Made by a program: the position numbers and the translations under genes
Notes under the pieces: generated by a model
What the model was told of the DNA's origin: nothing
The model's database searches: none
The model's input: the letters and a program-made list of their open reading frames with translations, nothing else
In this document: positions 51,456-63,749 of the stretch, piece by piece
Layout: each line of letters begins with the position of its first letter
Numbering within the stretch: position 1 is the first letter of the stretch
Source: Eonycteris spelaea
Taxonomy: Eukaryota > Chordata > Mammalia > Chiroptera > Pteropodidae
Length of the DNA: 64,000 nucleotides
Direction: 5' to 3'
Assembly: GCA_003508835.1 (NCBI GenBank)
Contig: PUFA01000653.1
Span: 62,001 to 126,000, forward strand

Positions 51456-51649
51456 TTCTTTCCTTCCTCCCTTCCTTCGCTCCTTTTCCTTCCTTCTTGT
51501 CCTCCTACCTTCCTTCTTTCCTTCCTTCCTTCCTCCCTTCCTTCGCTCCTTTTTCCTTCCTTCTTTTCCTCCTTCCTTCCTTCCTTCCTTCCTTCCTTCC
51601 TTCCTTCCTTCCTTCCTTCCTTCCTTCCTTCCTTTTTCCTTCTTTCCTA
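51456..51649 (+). repeat. CCTT/TTCC microsatellite (unit 3)
   Basis: The longest of the three copies, with an expanded perfect TTCC run. Confidence 0.95.
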
Positions 51650-52630
51650 TCTTCATTCCCTACTTTTCTTCCCTTTTTCTGTTCTCTCACTCTTTTCTTT
51701 TTTTCATTAATAACTCATCCAAATAAACCTCGGTTAATGGTGGCAGGTACTATCATTAATGTTGAGTGTGAGTGAACAACCAAGGATCCCCAGACATTTG
51801 AGAAAAACTTGAAGAAAAGGATCAAGTTTTAAGACATGAGTATGGATGAAAAAAAAAGTCAGAAAAGAAAAGATAAAGCCTAGGAGATACTCTAAAAATA
51901 TTGCATAAATAAAACGAGAACCGAATACAGAAACCGAAAGATGAAAAATCACTTGGGCTTTAAAACTGCCTAAATTTAAATAAAATTGAACCGAAGAGTT
52001 GTATTTCAAATCAAGTAAATTGCGTACAATATTACAGATAAATTAAAAAAGAATTCCTTCCCCTGGTAAGCAGAAGTTTTAGAATAAGAGAAAGGAGTAC
52101 AGAAATGGAGGAAAGAATCAGACAAATAACAGAAAAGTCATTTTTACTTTCCCTAGATTGTATTTCACATGTCATCAGAGAATTAATAGTCTCTACCTTT
52201 GAGATATGCTGTAGATTTAGTTTCTGTGTCTGAGCTCCAGAAACAGTATGGTATGTGTTAGTTTGCTTGTTTTTCTCCTCAATACATGCATATCGTATAA
52301 TGTGTGAACTGATGCAGAATATCTAATGAGTTGTTCAACTTGTCAGTTTGAGACTTACATTCATTTGTGAAGGGCACAAAATTTTCACAATAATCAGTTA
52401 TTAGCATAGCAAATTAAAACGGAGAAAGTTTCTAGACATCTTAACCATGTTCATATTATAGTTTCTGGGGTGATAAATTCAAAAACTCAGTTTTCCAACG
52501 TCTCTGTAAGAATTAAGTTGAGTCTATCCAGAGTTATAGCTTTTCTTCAGTGTTAAAGTAAAACAAAATAACTATATAGCACCAATACACTATCTTAATA
52601 TTAAACTAATAGATACCACATTGTGTCTGG

Positions 52631-52672
52631 TCTCAGATAGAAACTATTCTAGCATATCTCAAAGGTAGAGAC
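52631..52672 (-). repeat. Short inverted duplication inserted in unit 3
   Basis: About 41 bp absent from units 1 and 2. It reads as the reverse complement of about 52190-52236 (shared core agcatatctcaaaggtagag) with a few changes. Confidence 0.8.
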
Positions 52673-54349
52673 TAAGAATTCTATGATAATGTCTACAACT
52701 CCCTGAGACCCTGGGAGCTGTACATTTTGTAGACTAGATTTAGCAAAATACACTCAATTATTTATTGCCTACTGTTGTTTGCGCTTCCAAACTCAAACGG
52801 TTCCCTCTCTGGTTACCTGTTAGCAGATGCAATTGTCTGAAAGGAGAGAGAGGGGAAAACACATGAAAAGCACCTGCCTTTTCACGATCTTCTGCCGACA
52901 GCTTTCTCTCCCCGACTATAAGAGAGAAAACATTTCCTTGGCCTTTCTTTTTGCCTCACATAATTGCAAGCCACCTGCAAGATGCATCTCCTTTCATACT
53001 TCACTTTTTCTCATTTTTTTTCCCCACACAATTGTGCTCTTTCTTTTTTCTCTTCCTGGGAAAACTGCCCTGGTTTCACAATTTTGCTTCTTTCCCTTTG
53101 GCTCTTCTGTTCTGTGTGCATTGTGGCTTCGTGCACTGGGGCCTCTTGCTCAGCTTCTTGCTTGAGCCACATGTTACCCTCATCTGTTCCGGTGACAGAA
53201 AATTTATGCATCCCCGAGATTTCTTCTTGTCTCTTAAATGTCCTTTCTCATGGACATATAGGCAATGCTCGTTATATTCTCAATTTACATTTTATTTTTC
53301 TTTCTACAAAAAAAACCTAGAATCTTTGAGCTAGAAGTTGCCATTGCATGTTAAAGTTCTAGCTTACAGGTGGGCAAGTGACTTTGCCTTTAGTCTTAGT
53401 TTTTACTCCAAACACATGTTCTCTTCACCTTGATAAGAATGCAGATAAAGAGACTTCAGCCACTGTCTTGTACACTTGAGTAGAAATTGAGATAGAACTT
53501 TGGAGCACCATGCGCATGTCACAGAGAGACTTTATCTAAGAAGCATAAGTCTGCAATTGTGTGCAGGTAGAGAAAATAAGACTAATGGAATAGAACTGAG
53601 CACTAAAATACTTATATTAAGGATAAGTCATTCAGTAGCGAGATGTTACCCTGAAAATATACTTGCCAAGTAAGAGCAAAATGACAAATAAAATGTGGTA
53701 GGGGCCATTATAGTAGCGTTATTTTAAAATATGATGAAATGATAAAATGATACTAAAAAATAAAATATAAGTGTATTTTATTCCCAAATTGAATGTCATT
53801 TACTGAATGGTGGAACATAACTGCCAAGTTGTTTGTAAGTGGGAAATGTTTGAAAACTAAATGACAATATGTCTAATCTGCATTGATATGGTCTTATATG
53901 GATTATTTTAATCTAGCAAATTGCAGGTGAAAAGGTAAATCAGAGTTTGTGCCAAGCTTCAGACTTTCTTCTGCGGAGTAACACGTAAGGATCATGACAG
54001 AAGCCGTATTGGGACAAATAATAAAATAATAAAGCAAAGCTAGCACACTTTTCTGTGCCCTTTCGCTCTCAGGAGGGCACTCATAGTGGGGGCTAAATAG
54101 GAGGGAATGTCTCTCATGGATAATGTTCAGGTGACCAAATCCTTCCGCACCGTAGCCGAATAAACTAGAAAGTCAGCGTCATTGTGTTTGTGACCAGCGA
54201 AATCGTTCGTTGCTGATTTCCTTGCAGTCCCTACTGTGGGAGATAAACGGGACACTAACACAACCACGTGTTCTTGTTTTAAATTTCTTAAAAGTTTTGT
54301 TTGTTTGTTTGTTGTTTGTTTGTTTTTATGGTGACATTGGTGTTCTTTG

Positions 54350-55110
54350 GCTCTCTCAGTGCTGGGACAGTGCGAGCCCACGTGGCGGAACGGCTTTGAG
54401 TGTCAAGGCGAATGCTGCGGGGCCTGTTTCCTGTCACTTCTGACGTCACTATGTATCCTCACCGGGACCCAGGAACTCATCTCGGCTTTGACAATGAGCA
54501 TGGGCCTATGATATGAAAATGAAGTAGGAGAAGAGAACCGAGAACAGAACCACAGCGAACTCATTCCACGCCAGAGCATCCCAAGTGCCTGCACGTCATT
54601 TGCACAGGTGAGCCCTGTGCTGACACTTGTGCCTGCTTAAGGTTTGGAGTTTCTCCAAGGAAGAGCCGAGGCGAGTTTTCCCCGCCAAATCAAGGATGAT
54701 GAGGACATCAGTCTCGCTGCCATGAACGCGCAGAACTTTAGCTTCAGGACATGATGCTTTGAAATTGTACTGCACGTCTCGGGCCATGGGCAGGCCGAGA
54801 CGCAGACTGGGCCTTTCCATGAATCCAACAGCGAGGGGACAAGAGTGGGAGCCTGTCTGCATCGTGGCTCCGTCCCCAGGGCTGTTCTGCAGACCAGGAG
54901 CCCTCTGAGCCAGGACTTGCGTGTGATCTCTCTCGGCACAGTGTCCTTTCTCGGGGCCAGGCGCCAGCAGTGGGCCAGCACCTCTGCCCAGCAGGCGGGA
55001 AGCAGGGGTTCAGGTGACCTCAAGAGCCTGGCTCATCCTTGGTCAACAAGCACTTCTGCTCCCTGGCCAAACTGGAAAGATCAGTTGCTTGCTCTTCCCA
55101 CCCGTAGATC
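54350..55110 (+). other. GC-rich exon-like block with palindromic CRE (unit 3, broken frame)
   Basis: Counterpart of 16186-16960. TGACGTCA is kept at 54441-54448. The open frame is broken by indels near 54497-54516, which argues against a coding role in this copy. Confidence 0.45.
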
Positions 55111-55250
55111 AACTCAGAGACAGAAATAGCTCTTTCTGGCTGAAATTTAAGTAAAACACAGTGAATATAGACTCTTGGCTTTATTTTGTTTGTTTTCAAA
55201 CAAAGCTGCAAACATTCACAAATATAGATCTCTATTCCATGCTTAAATTT

Positions 55251-55339
55251 TCCATATATATATATATGAAGTACATGTTTCCATATATAAATTATGCATT
55301 ATATAATATATATACAGTGACCAAATCCTTCCTTATATA

Positions 55340-55382
<43 letters not shown>

Positions 55383-55541
55383 TATATATATATATATTAT
55401 ATATATATATATATATTATATATATATATATATTATATTAACATATAATATATATAAAGATTTATATATATTATATATAAGGATTTATATATTATACATT
55501 ATATATATTATATATAAATATCTATATTATATATATATATG
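55251..55541. repeat. AT-rich palindromic tract (unit 3)
   Basis: The longest version, with an expanded perfect TA run. Confidence 0.95.
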
Positions 55542-56053
55542 TATTAGCCATTCCTACTCATTATGCCAGAAATGCTAGCAAAGAAATCGCAAAATAGAAT
55601 TTCAGACGAGAAATTATCAGTAAAATAAATTATTTGTGAAATGCATAATTCATCTCAGATAAAATGAAATCCAATCTCAAATTCTAACCATAATTCGGAG
55701 CACAAGTAATTGTGAATTTGGAATTATTCAACATGTGTTTATCCTGCTCTAACTCATTATAATGAACTTATTTTAATTTGTAAATTAGTACTAGAGCTAA
55801 AATAAAATGAAGAAATTGTATAAGAAATATATGGTAAATAGCACAGTGAAACTATTTTAAACACTTGCTTTACTATATGGTAAAAGTCCACTGTTCTCAC
55901 CAGTAGCATGATGTGCCGAAGCCCTTTCAAATTCTAAATTCCTTATTCCAATATAATAAAATAGGAATTAGTTAACTTTTGATCCCATGATTGTAGAATG
56001 GCACTTCTATTAACATTGCTACTAGAATAACTTTGTTGCTGTTGTTGTTATTG

Positions 56054-58042
56054 ATCTGCTACCTTGTCTTAAATCACTTATTTCGTCTTCTGCTTTATCT
56101 AATATGTGGTTGACTCCTTCTAGTGTATTCTTCATTTCAGGGATTGTATTCGTCTTTTCTGACTGGTTCTTCTTTTATGGTTCCTTATCCTTTTTTATGT
56201 TGACTATTTCTTTGTTGAAGTTCTCACTGAGCTCAGCTGTCCTCCCCCTAAGTTCATTCAGCATCCTTATCAGCAATGTTCTGGACTCTGTGTCTGGTAG
56301 ATTGCTTGCCTCCATTTCACTTAGTTCTTTTTCTGGAGTTTTCTCCTTTTTTCTGTTTGTTTGTTTGTTTGTTTGTTTGTTTAGGACATGTTTCTTTGTT
56401 TTCTGATTTTGGCTACTTCTCCATGTTCATTTTTATGTAGTCGGTAGATCTGCTATATCTCCCAGACTTATCCTGGTGACCTTATGTAGTAGGTGTCTTC
56501 TGTGACCCAGCGGTGCAGTTTCTTTGATCATTTGTACCCTGTGTTCCAGAATTGACCTTTGTGTGGTTGCGTATGCCCTCCTGTTGTAGTTGAGCCTTCA
56601 TCGTTGTGGGCATGGCAGTGAGTGGGACTGATTCTCAGGCTAACAGGCTCTGAGGATTAGTCATGCTCACAACACATGAGCTGCTGTGTGGGACCTGACT
56701 CTACGAAGTGGGATTCGCCAAAGAGCTCGTGTGCCTATTGAGACCACTCTTCGGTGGTGCCACTTATGGGTTAACCAGGTGGTGCTCTGCTGAGGTCTAA
56801 GAACAGCCTCAGGGAGTGTTGGTTCTGGAGCCACTTGGGAGGGGCTCCCATGCTGCCAAGGTCATCCACTGCCTGTGAGTGGCCCAGGAGACCTGGCAGG
56901 AGCTAAAAGCGATCTGCGTCTGGTTGTTGCCTGAGCTGGGCCTGGAGGCACATGGGAAAGGCCATGTCGTGAACCAAGGCTGACTGCCACCAGCACTGTA
57001 CTGGGAGCAGCTCAGCAAAATGCTTGGGGCACTCGCAGGCCTGAGGCTGCTTGCCAGCTGCCCATAACGTTCGGCGGCTAAATAAGCCTTGGGAATACCA
57101 GGGTTAGATGCGGTGGGGGTCTCAGAAAGTCACCAGGGTGGAGCAAGTGGTATTCTCTAGGTTCGGCAGATTCAGTGTGTTACCAGTGCTGAGCCTGTCG
57201 CCATTCGTAAAATTCTTAATTCACACTGAGGCCATCACTGTCTACTTTAGGCCCATGGAGCCAAGAGATTTGTTAAAAAAAAAATACCGCAGCTCAGACC
57301 ACGGCTGGTTACCAGTCACCAAAAGTGTCCCAAGCTGTGCGAACCGTGGCTTGTTGACTGATGCTGAAGTAAACTCCTGCTGAGAGGGTGGGCTGGGCCT
57401 GGTAGCCCAGCAATGAGATCACCACGGGAAAGTTGTGAGTTGTGCGAGGCAAGGTCTCAAGGAGTGAGCTGTGTGGAGCCAGTGGAACTCACCATACCCA
57501 TGCAGATTCAGAATTAGCTGTGTTGGTAGAGGGCTCAGCACAGACAAGATGGCACCCACCTGCAGGAGGAGGGTTCAACAGAGGGACAGTGGTGGCTGTC
57601 TCTCCAGCCCTCACCTTGAAGCCACACAACTTAGTCTCTCCCTGTAGGTCTCTGTCACGTCCTGAGCTGTTGACCCTCTGCTTGAGTCCAGGCTGAGTGC
57701 CTGTTAGTGAGTGTGTCTGTATGCAGGCCTTTCAGGGGGACTTCTGGATTTCCAGCAGCCTCTGTCTCACCCGGACAGTCAGAATCACCACTGATTTTCA
57801 CAGCTAGGTTTTATGGGGACTCCTCTTCTCAGCACTGGAACCTTGGGCTGGGGAGCCCCAGTGTGGGGCTGGCGCCCTTCACTCCACAGCTGAGATATTC
57901 CTCCTGATGTTCAACCACCACTAGTAGGTGTGGGACCAGCCTGTTTCGCATCTCCGCCCCTCCTACCAGTTTCCACGTGGCCTCCTCTTTATGACCCCGG
58001 GTAAAGGAGTTCTCTTCAGCTAGACTTCAGATCATTCTCCAG
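56054..58042 (-). mobile_element. L1 5' fragment, antisense, unit 3/4 junction
   Basis: Counterpart of 17872-19865. It lies about 2.1 kb upstream of the copy 4 promoter. Confidence 0.8.
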
Positions 58043-60159
58043 CTTCACTGTTTCCTAATTTTGTTTGACCTGCAATTTAAATGCAGTCATGGGAGGAGGC
58101 ATGCACAGAATTCACCCACCCCTCCATCTTGACCTGAGCTTTCGGGATGCTATTCTTAAACAAAATTGCTTCACTGAGAATGGGGTGACAAAGAACTGCG
58201 GATGAAAAAAATTCCATGAGCGCTGTCTCGATCGCTAATTTATAATGTTCGGGTAAAAAGGATTTCCTGGAATTAAGCCACAGCAACTCTGGCTTAAGTC
58301 AGAGCAGTCAACTGGGAAACGCCATTCCAGATAGTTTAAATTTTCATTCATTTGATTTTTCTTACAACAAGATTAGAAAATATGATTAAGCTGAGCAGGA
58401 TATTTTTTATTACAGAAGTCTGACTTTAAATGAAGCAAATAGCTATTAAAATGTTAAAGGAAAAGAAAGAAAGAGGCTTTAGGGATGTTTCCCTCATGGA
58501 ACTTATGAACAAAAATGTAAGAAAAACATGCACTAGAGATTTTTTAAAAATAAAAGGAAAGATGGCATTTTACATTGTTGTCCATAAACTTGTTCATGTG
58601 GCTGCATTTTTACCTTAAAAACTCTACTTTGAGTAAAAACCTGTGTATAGAAATTAAGTGAAAGAAAGAAAGAAAAAAATTTTAAAATGAACACTAGGGA
58701 TGACTACGAAATAATATTGGTAATTTACATGGATTTTTTGTTCACTAGGAAAGCCTGTGTGTGCACAGAGATATACGAGATCCAGACACTAATGTAGGGA
58801 TTTCTTTTACAGCTATTGAGTATGAAATTATTTTTAGATAATAAGAAATAATACACAGCACCAACTTCAAATGCTCTATAGCATTCCTAATTATGAAACA
58901 GTAAGAAGCACTTTTATATAATGATTGTTTTTAGTAGAGAAAAAACTAAACAAATTTTGCAAAACTCCTCCTTTTATTTCATTAATTGCAGGGAACACAA
59001 TTAACAAAATCACCATGTAATTCACTTGAGATTGTAAAAGAAAATTATTTTATTAAATTAAATGTAAGTATTCTGTTAATATTAATGGAATATTTAGTTA
59101 ATATCATGATTAAATAAAGTTCTCGGCGGCAGATTGCCTTTCTAACTCCACAAAGTCTTTTTGAATACTTGTATTTAACTATATATTTTGAAAATTATTT
59201 TGTAAATTATAAAATCTAATCGAATTCAATTATATCCATGCCTTCTTATTTGATACTTTTGGGGGTTTAACATCTTTTGAGTAAAAAAATACATTTGAAA
59301 ATCTAAAAATTTAGTAGTCATCAAAGCACAGTACTCTATAAATGCTTTCCAACTGGTTCTTTGCAACGACTGGTCAAGGGATTGAGTTGGAAATGTTCAA
59401 AGCTGGTGTGGGTGGCACCGTGTTTCGGAATGGGGAAAAATAATTCTGCATAGGACAAGGACTTATAAAAGTGATGAGCATAACTTTTTAAAGGAAGAAA
59501 AATGGAATCCCCAGTGGTGGACAGTCTGATCATTTAGTTTTTGAATCATGTGAGATTATGTATGTTACAGTGCATTGGAAATGATCATATTCTATAGCAG
59601 AACTATGACCACTTTCTACATGAGTGTGCATATTGTTATTCTAGCTTCAATCCCTTTTGGAACGTTTATATTGAGATTAGTTTCAACACAAGGGAAATGT
59701 AGTAATAGAAAGATGGTAAATTTCTTCTAAATGCTTTCAAGTTACAATGATTCTCAGGAAAAATTATATGAATCAAGATCTCCATGACCAGTATAACATT
59801 TTCTTTAAAAAGCATTGGGAGAATTGATGCTTTGCAATAAAGGAGAATTACATATTTGTAAGTGTCATGGACCTAAGTCCTTGTTGTTTTCTCAATCTAA
59901 TCCTGAATGTAAAATTATTATTTTTTGAATGGACTCAAGTGGCCCCAGCAACAACAGTAATCAATCTCTTATATCATTATTACTAATTAAAAATGAAAAC
60001 ATTTCACATTAAACTTGGTACCTTCTCATTTTATTAAAAAGAGGACGTTTCTCCTTATCTTTTCTATGTTGAAATCACTCACTGCAATCTTATAGAAATC
60101 AGATATGATGGCAATTAAGTAAAAACTTCTAGTCCTACTCAACCTGTGGAAGTTCTGCA
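58043..60159. other. AT-rich upstream flank of VIP-like copy 4
   Basis: Counterpart of 797-2916. No gene is recognised. Confidence 0.6.
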
Positions 60160-60167
60160 TGACGTCA
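60160..60167 (+). promoter_or_regulatory. cAMP response element, VIP-like copy 4
   Basis: TGACGTCA, unchanged although the gene is broken. Confidence 0.9.
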
Positions 60168-60208
60168 ATCAAAGACCTTTGTGATTGCTCAACCCTAAGT
60201 ACAAGCCC

Positions 60209-60215
60209 TATAAAA
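60209..60215 (+). promoter_or_regulatory. TATA box, VIP-like copy 4
   Basis: TATAAAA at the same spacing from the CRE as in copy 1. Confidence 0.9.
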
Positions 60216-60238
60216 TGATGGGCTTCGAAATGCTGGTC

Positions 60239-60358
60239 AGAGTAGACTGCAAAGCAGCTGCTGGAAATAATAGCCAACCCTTAGCCAGGACCAAGCTCTG
60301 GTTCAGCTCTGCGGGCAGAGAACTGGTGGAGCCAAAGACAAGTTTCTCAAGTCTCCTG
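60239..60358 (+). other. VIP-like copy 4, exon 1 (5' UTR)
   Basis: Donor tcctg|gtaagt is intact. Marked divergence from the other copies begins just after it. Confidence 0.85.
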
Positions 60359-60726
60359 GTAAGTATAGGGACGCCTCGACACCTCACAGCTCAGTGGTTT
60401 TTCTAAATTATTTTTCTCGAAAGGTGCTTTTCCTGTTTGCTATTTTACTAATTTCTTTTTTTTTTTTTAAATAATGTATTCAATAAGGTTTTGTTTTGTT
60501 TTGCTTTGCTTTTATATAAAATTTGACTGAAGGGCTCAGTTAGGTACTGTGATTTTGAAGTTTTCAACTAATTTTGTAAGTGCTATTCTTTCTATATCAT
60601 TTGTTGGTTATGTGAATCTAAGAAGCATTATTTTCCCTTTTTTAACTTTAAATGCCATAATTTTTATACAACTTCTAAGTTCTATATAGAAACTTTTAGA
60701 ACTATAATGTGTCTGTGGATTAGATC

Positions 60727-60933
60727 AGAGATCCCAAACATTTTGGCACCAGTGACGGGTCCTTTATGAGAATCTAATGACCAATGATTTGAGGTGGAGC
60801 TGAGGTGGTGATGCTAGCTCTGAGGAGTGGCTGCAAATATGGATGAAGCTTCACTCATCTTCTGCTGTGCAGCCTCGTTCCTAACAGACCACTGACTGGT
60901 ACTGGTCCATGGACCTGGAGTTGGGGACTCCTG
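60727..60933. mobile_element. hAT-Charlie (MER1-like) remnant, unit 4
   Basis: B sequence type, as in unit 2. Confidence 0.65.
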
Positions 60934-61569
60934 GATTAGATTAAAAAATATAAGCTTTGTTTTTAATGTTTTTCTTTTTATTGTAAAAATTACTTCAACT
61001 GTAATAAGTGTTTCAATGATTTTTTTGGTATTAATTCTCACTATTAATAGAGTCAAGTTGTCAAACCCAGGCATAAAAATAAGTTCCCAATAAAATCTAC
61101 AATAAAACAGGAAAAAGAAATGTTTATATAAAAATTTTATGCCAATAGATATAGAAATATACATACATACATATATACACACATGATTAAAACATATACC
61201 CTAGTTATATTAATCAGATGCAAAAACTTAGAGTAGAAGAAACCTATCAGGTTTTTGAAACTTAGAAAAGATACTAAATTGGATCTCACAACTGTAATAA
61301 GGACACGGCCCCTAAATTGTTTCTAGCACTGTTAGACTATGGTATTCATATATAATTGGTCCAGCTATATGCCGGATGAGGGATAGACAGCAGGTGAAAG
61401 TGATCTTTATTATACAAGTACCTGTCATGAAGAGAAAGCCTTTTCCTTAAAAAGGAAATCATACTGCAGTTTGTTTTTTTTAAGACAAAATGATTTTTGA
61501 AACTATGCAAGAGTCTTCAAAAATTTCTGCCAGTCACTCAGAATTCCTGGTATCTATGCCACAAAATGG

Positions 61570-62098
61570 AAAACACTTATTCATAAGCAGATACATACCC
61601 CTGTGTTCATTGCAGTATTATTAACAGTAGCCAAGACATAGGAATGATTTAAATGTGCTTCAATGGCTGATTGGAAAAGAAGTGGTACATATGCATGGTG
61701 AAATAGTACTCAACATAAAAGTCATGAAATATTGCCATTTTCAACAACATGGATGGATCCTGAGAGTCTCATGCAATAAAAAGTGAAATTAGTCAGACAG
61801 AAAGGACCAGAACCATTCGATTTCAATCATCTGTGGGACATAAAACAGAAAGCAACAAATGAACAAAACAAAGAAAGTCATAGACACAGACAACAGTATA
61901 GTGGTTACCAGAGGGGAGAGGGTGGGGAGCAGATAAAGAGGGTAAAGAGGGTCAAACGTATGGACGGAATGAGAGTAGACTTTGGGTGGTGAGCACACAG
62001 TACGACGTACAGATGACGTGACATAGGACTGTACATCTGAAACGTATGTAATGCTATTAACAAATGTTACCTCAAGAAATTGAAAACAAACAAACAAA
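61570..62098 (+). mobile_element. L1 3' end fragment, sense, unit 4
   Basis: B type with extra private differences (for example atgcatggtgaaatagtact, closer to ordinary L1 than the other units). Confidence 0.85.
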
Positions 62099-62160
62099 AG
62101 GATTACCTGGCTGGTGAGGTCTGTGGTTGGAAAATCTAGTGTTGCTTCCTCCCTTTCAAG

Positions 62161-62270
62161 GTGCAGAGATGGAAACCAGAAGGAAGCCCCAGCTCCTCTT
62201 GAGCCTGATAGCTCTCAGCGTGCTCTTCTCACAGATGTCGCCTGGCCTCTTTTGAAACACGTTTTGTGAG
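62161..62270 (+). pseudogene. VIP-like copy 4, exon 2 (frameshifted)
   Basis: 110 bp against 112 in copy 1. The early stop is at 62253-62255. Confidence 0.85.
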
Positions 62271-63088
62271 GTAAGTTCTTTTGAGTCAGAGAGTCGAACA
62301 TTCCATCTTCATCTCAATGAGAATTTATTTCTGTCATTCAGACAACTCAATTTTTTGAAATCATGTATTATTGATTTAAATATTTGGTCGATATGAAGAC
62401 AATTTCTTCAATGTCGAATCAACATGATTATTCGATAGTAAAATTGAGTTAGTATACAGATTAAAACCAGAAGGCCCTACAAAATTCTTTGAATTTAAGT
62501 GACTATTCAGAAATGGAGAGATCTTTGGACGTGGTCAATGCACACATACACATTACACTTTGTAAAAATTGTAATATATAATATGTAATAATTTGAATAA
62601 ATGAAACTTTGAATAAATTTAGGAACTTAGAGAAAAAAACATTAACCCTCAGCTCTTGAGAAATGTTTGAGCCAAATAAACATCAACAAATATACAAATT
62701 GTCCCAGGTTTTATGTTAAATATTACATTTTTTTTTCAAAGTTCCTATTTGTAGAAAATCTTTCTTCTTGTGAAATTTAACTTTGCAAAGTGAAGGCATT
62801 GCAAAGGAAGTGTACTTTGCTCAATGCTATCACAGGATTGAACTGAGAGCTCAATGCTTGACATATACAGTTGTAAAGTTATATGCATCTATCGTGTGGG
62901 ATAAACAAAAATTTACTATTTATACTCTCAAACCACATACACATCAGAATGCTATCCATATTTTTGAATGGGTGGTATTTCCCAAGATTTTGAGTGTTTT
63001 ATTTCAAATGACTGTAAATCATAAGCATTGCTTTGAGAAAAGAAGTATTATACATCGATTGTCGTTTTTCTAATATGTTGGATGACAG

Positions 63089-63175
63089 AGTACCATTGGT
63101 GGAAGAGAATGAACTTGATCGAGCTTCTTTCAAAGTAGACGCTGACATCTCAAAATGCATTTCCTGAAATGGCAG
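63089..63175 (+). pseudogene. VIP-like copy 4, exon 3 (deletions)
   Basis: 87 bp against 90. In its ancestral frame the exon now meets TGA just before the donor. Confidence 0.85.
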
Positions 63176-63667
63176 GTGAGTTCGGTTTTATGAGTTTTAT
63201 AGTAAAACCTGATTTTTTTTTTTATTTTTTTTGAATATACATGTTTCATTCTTGTGTCTCCGCAAAGCTACTCCCACAGCACTGCACTGCAGGTTCCCAT
63301 GGCCGGGGCTTCATCCAGCCTGACGTACAGCAGCTCTTGCGGCTGCGCATGATTCTCATGCACGGAGGCTGTGACGAGCGCCGATGAACACACCATTCAC
63401 TCACACTCTGTTGTATGAAAGGTCAACCTCAGAAATTGCACCAATACTGTAAAACTTCAGCACTTAGGATTCCATAAGAAAAGATGTTCAAAAGCAAAAG
63501 TTTCATGTCTATAATAAAACGATGTCTAATAATAGAAGCCACCTATTCAAAGAGTCATTTGTCAAGAGAAGCATTCAAGTATACACAGAGTAACTCAACG
63601 TTGAAGACAAAGTATGAAAACTTCCTCATTTGGACAGAAAAGTTGGCTGATAGGACCTAAGATCCTC

Positions 63668-63749
63668 TCCATTTAGATATTTTGACTCCCAATTTTTTTG
63701 AAGAAGAAATAGTAAAAGACATAACAGTGTTTTGCTAAAATCAGATATT
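63668..63749. other. About 82 bp present only in unit 4 (intron 3)
   Basis: Units 1-3 read gatcctcttttttgtatg, while unit 4 has about 82 bp between gatcctct and ttttttgtatg. It is either an insertion here or a T-run-mediated deletion in the ancestor of the others. No known repeat is recognised. Confidence 0.8.

Larger units (their letters stand above)
49529..56053. other. Intergenic spacer of unit 3
   Basis: Same layout as the other spacers. It has a deletion at about 52055 that removes the G-rich run and a more diverged tract at about 52570-54650. No convincing gene. Confidence 0.6.
38125..57246 (+). repeat. Tandem repeat unit 3 (19,122 bp)
   Basis: This third copy carries an intact VIP-like gene at about 41123-49528. 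The stretch of roughly 52570-54650 is visibly more diverged from units 1 and 2 than the rest. It contains a small inverted insertion, and a nearby deletion of about 37 bp lies at about 52055. Confidence 0.97.
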
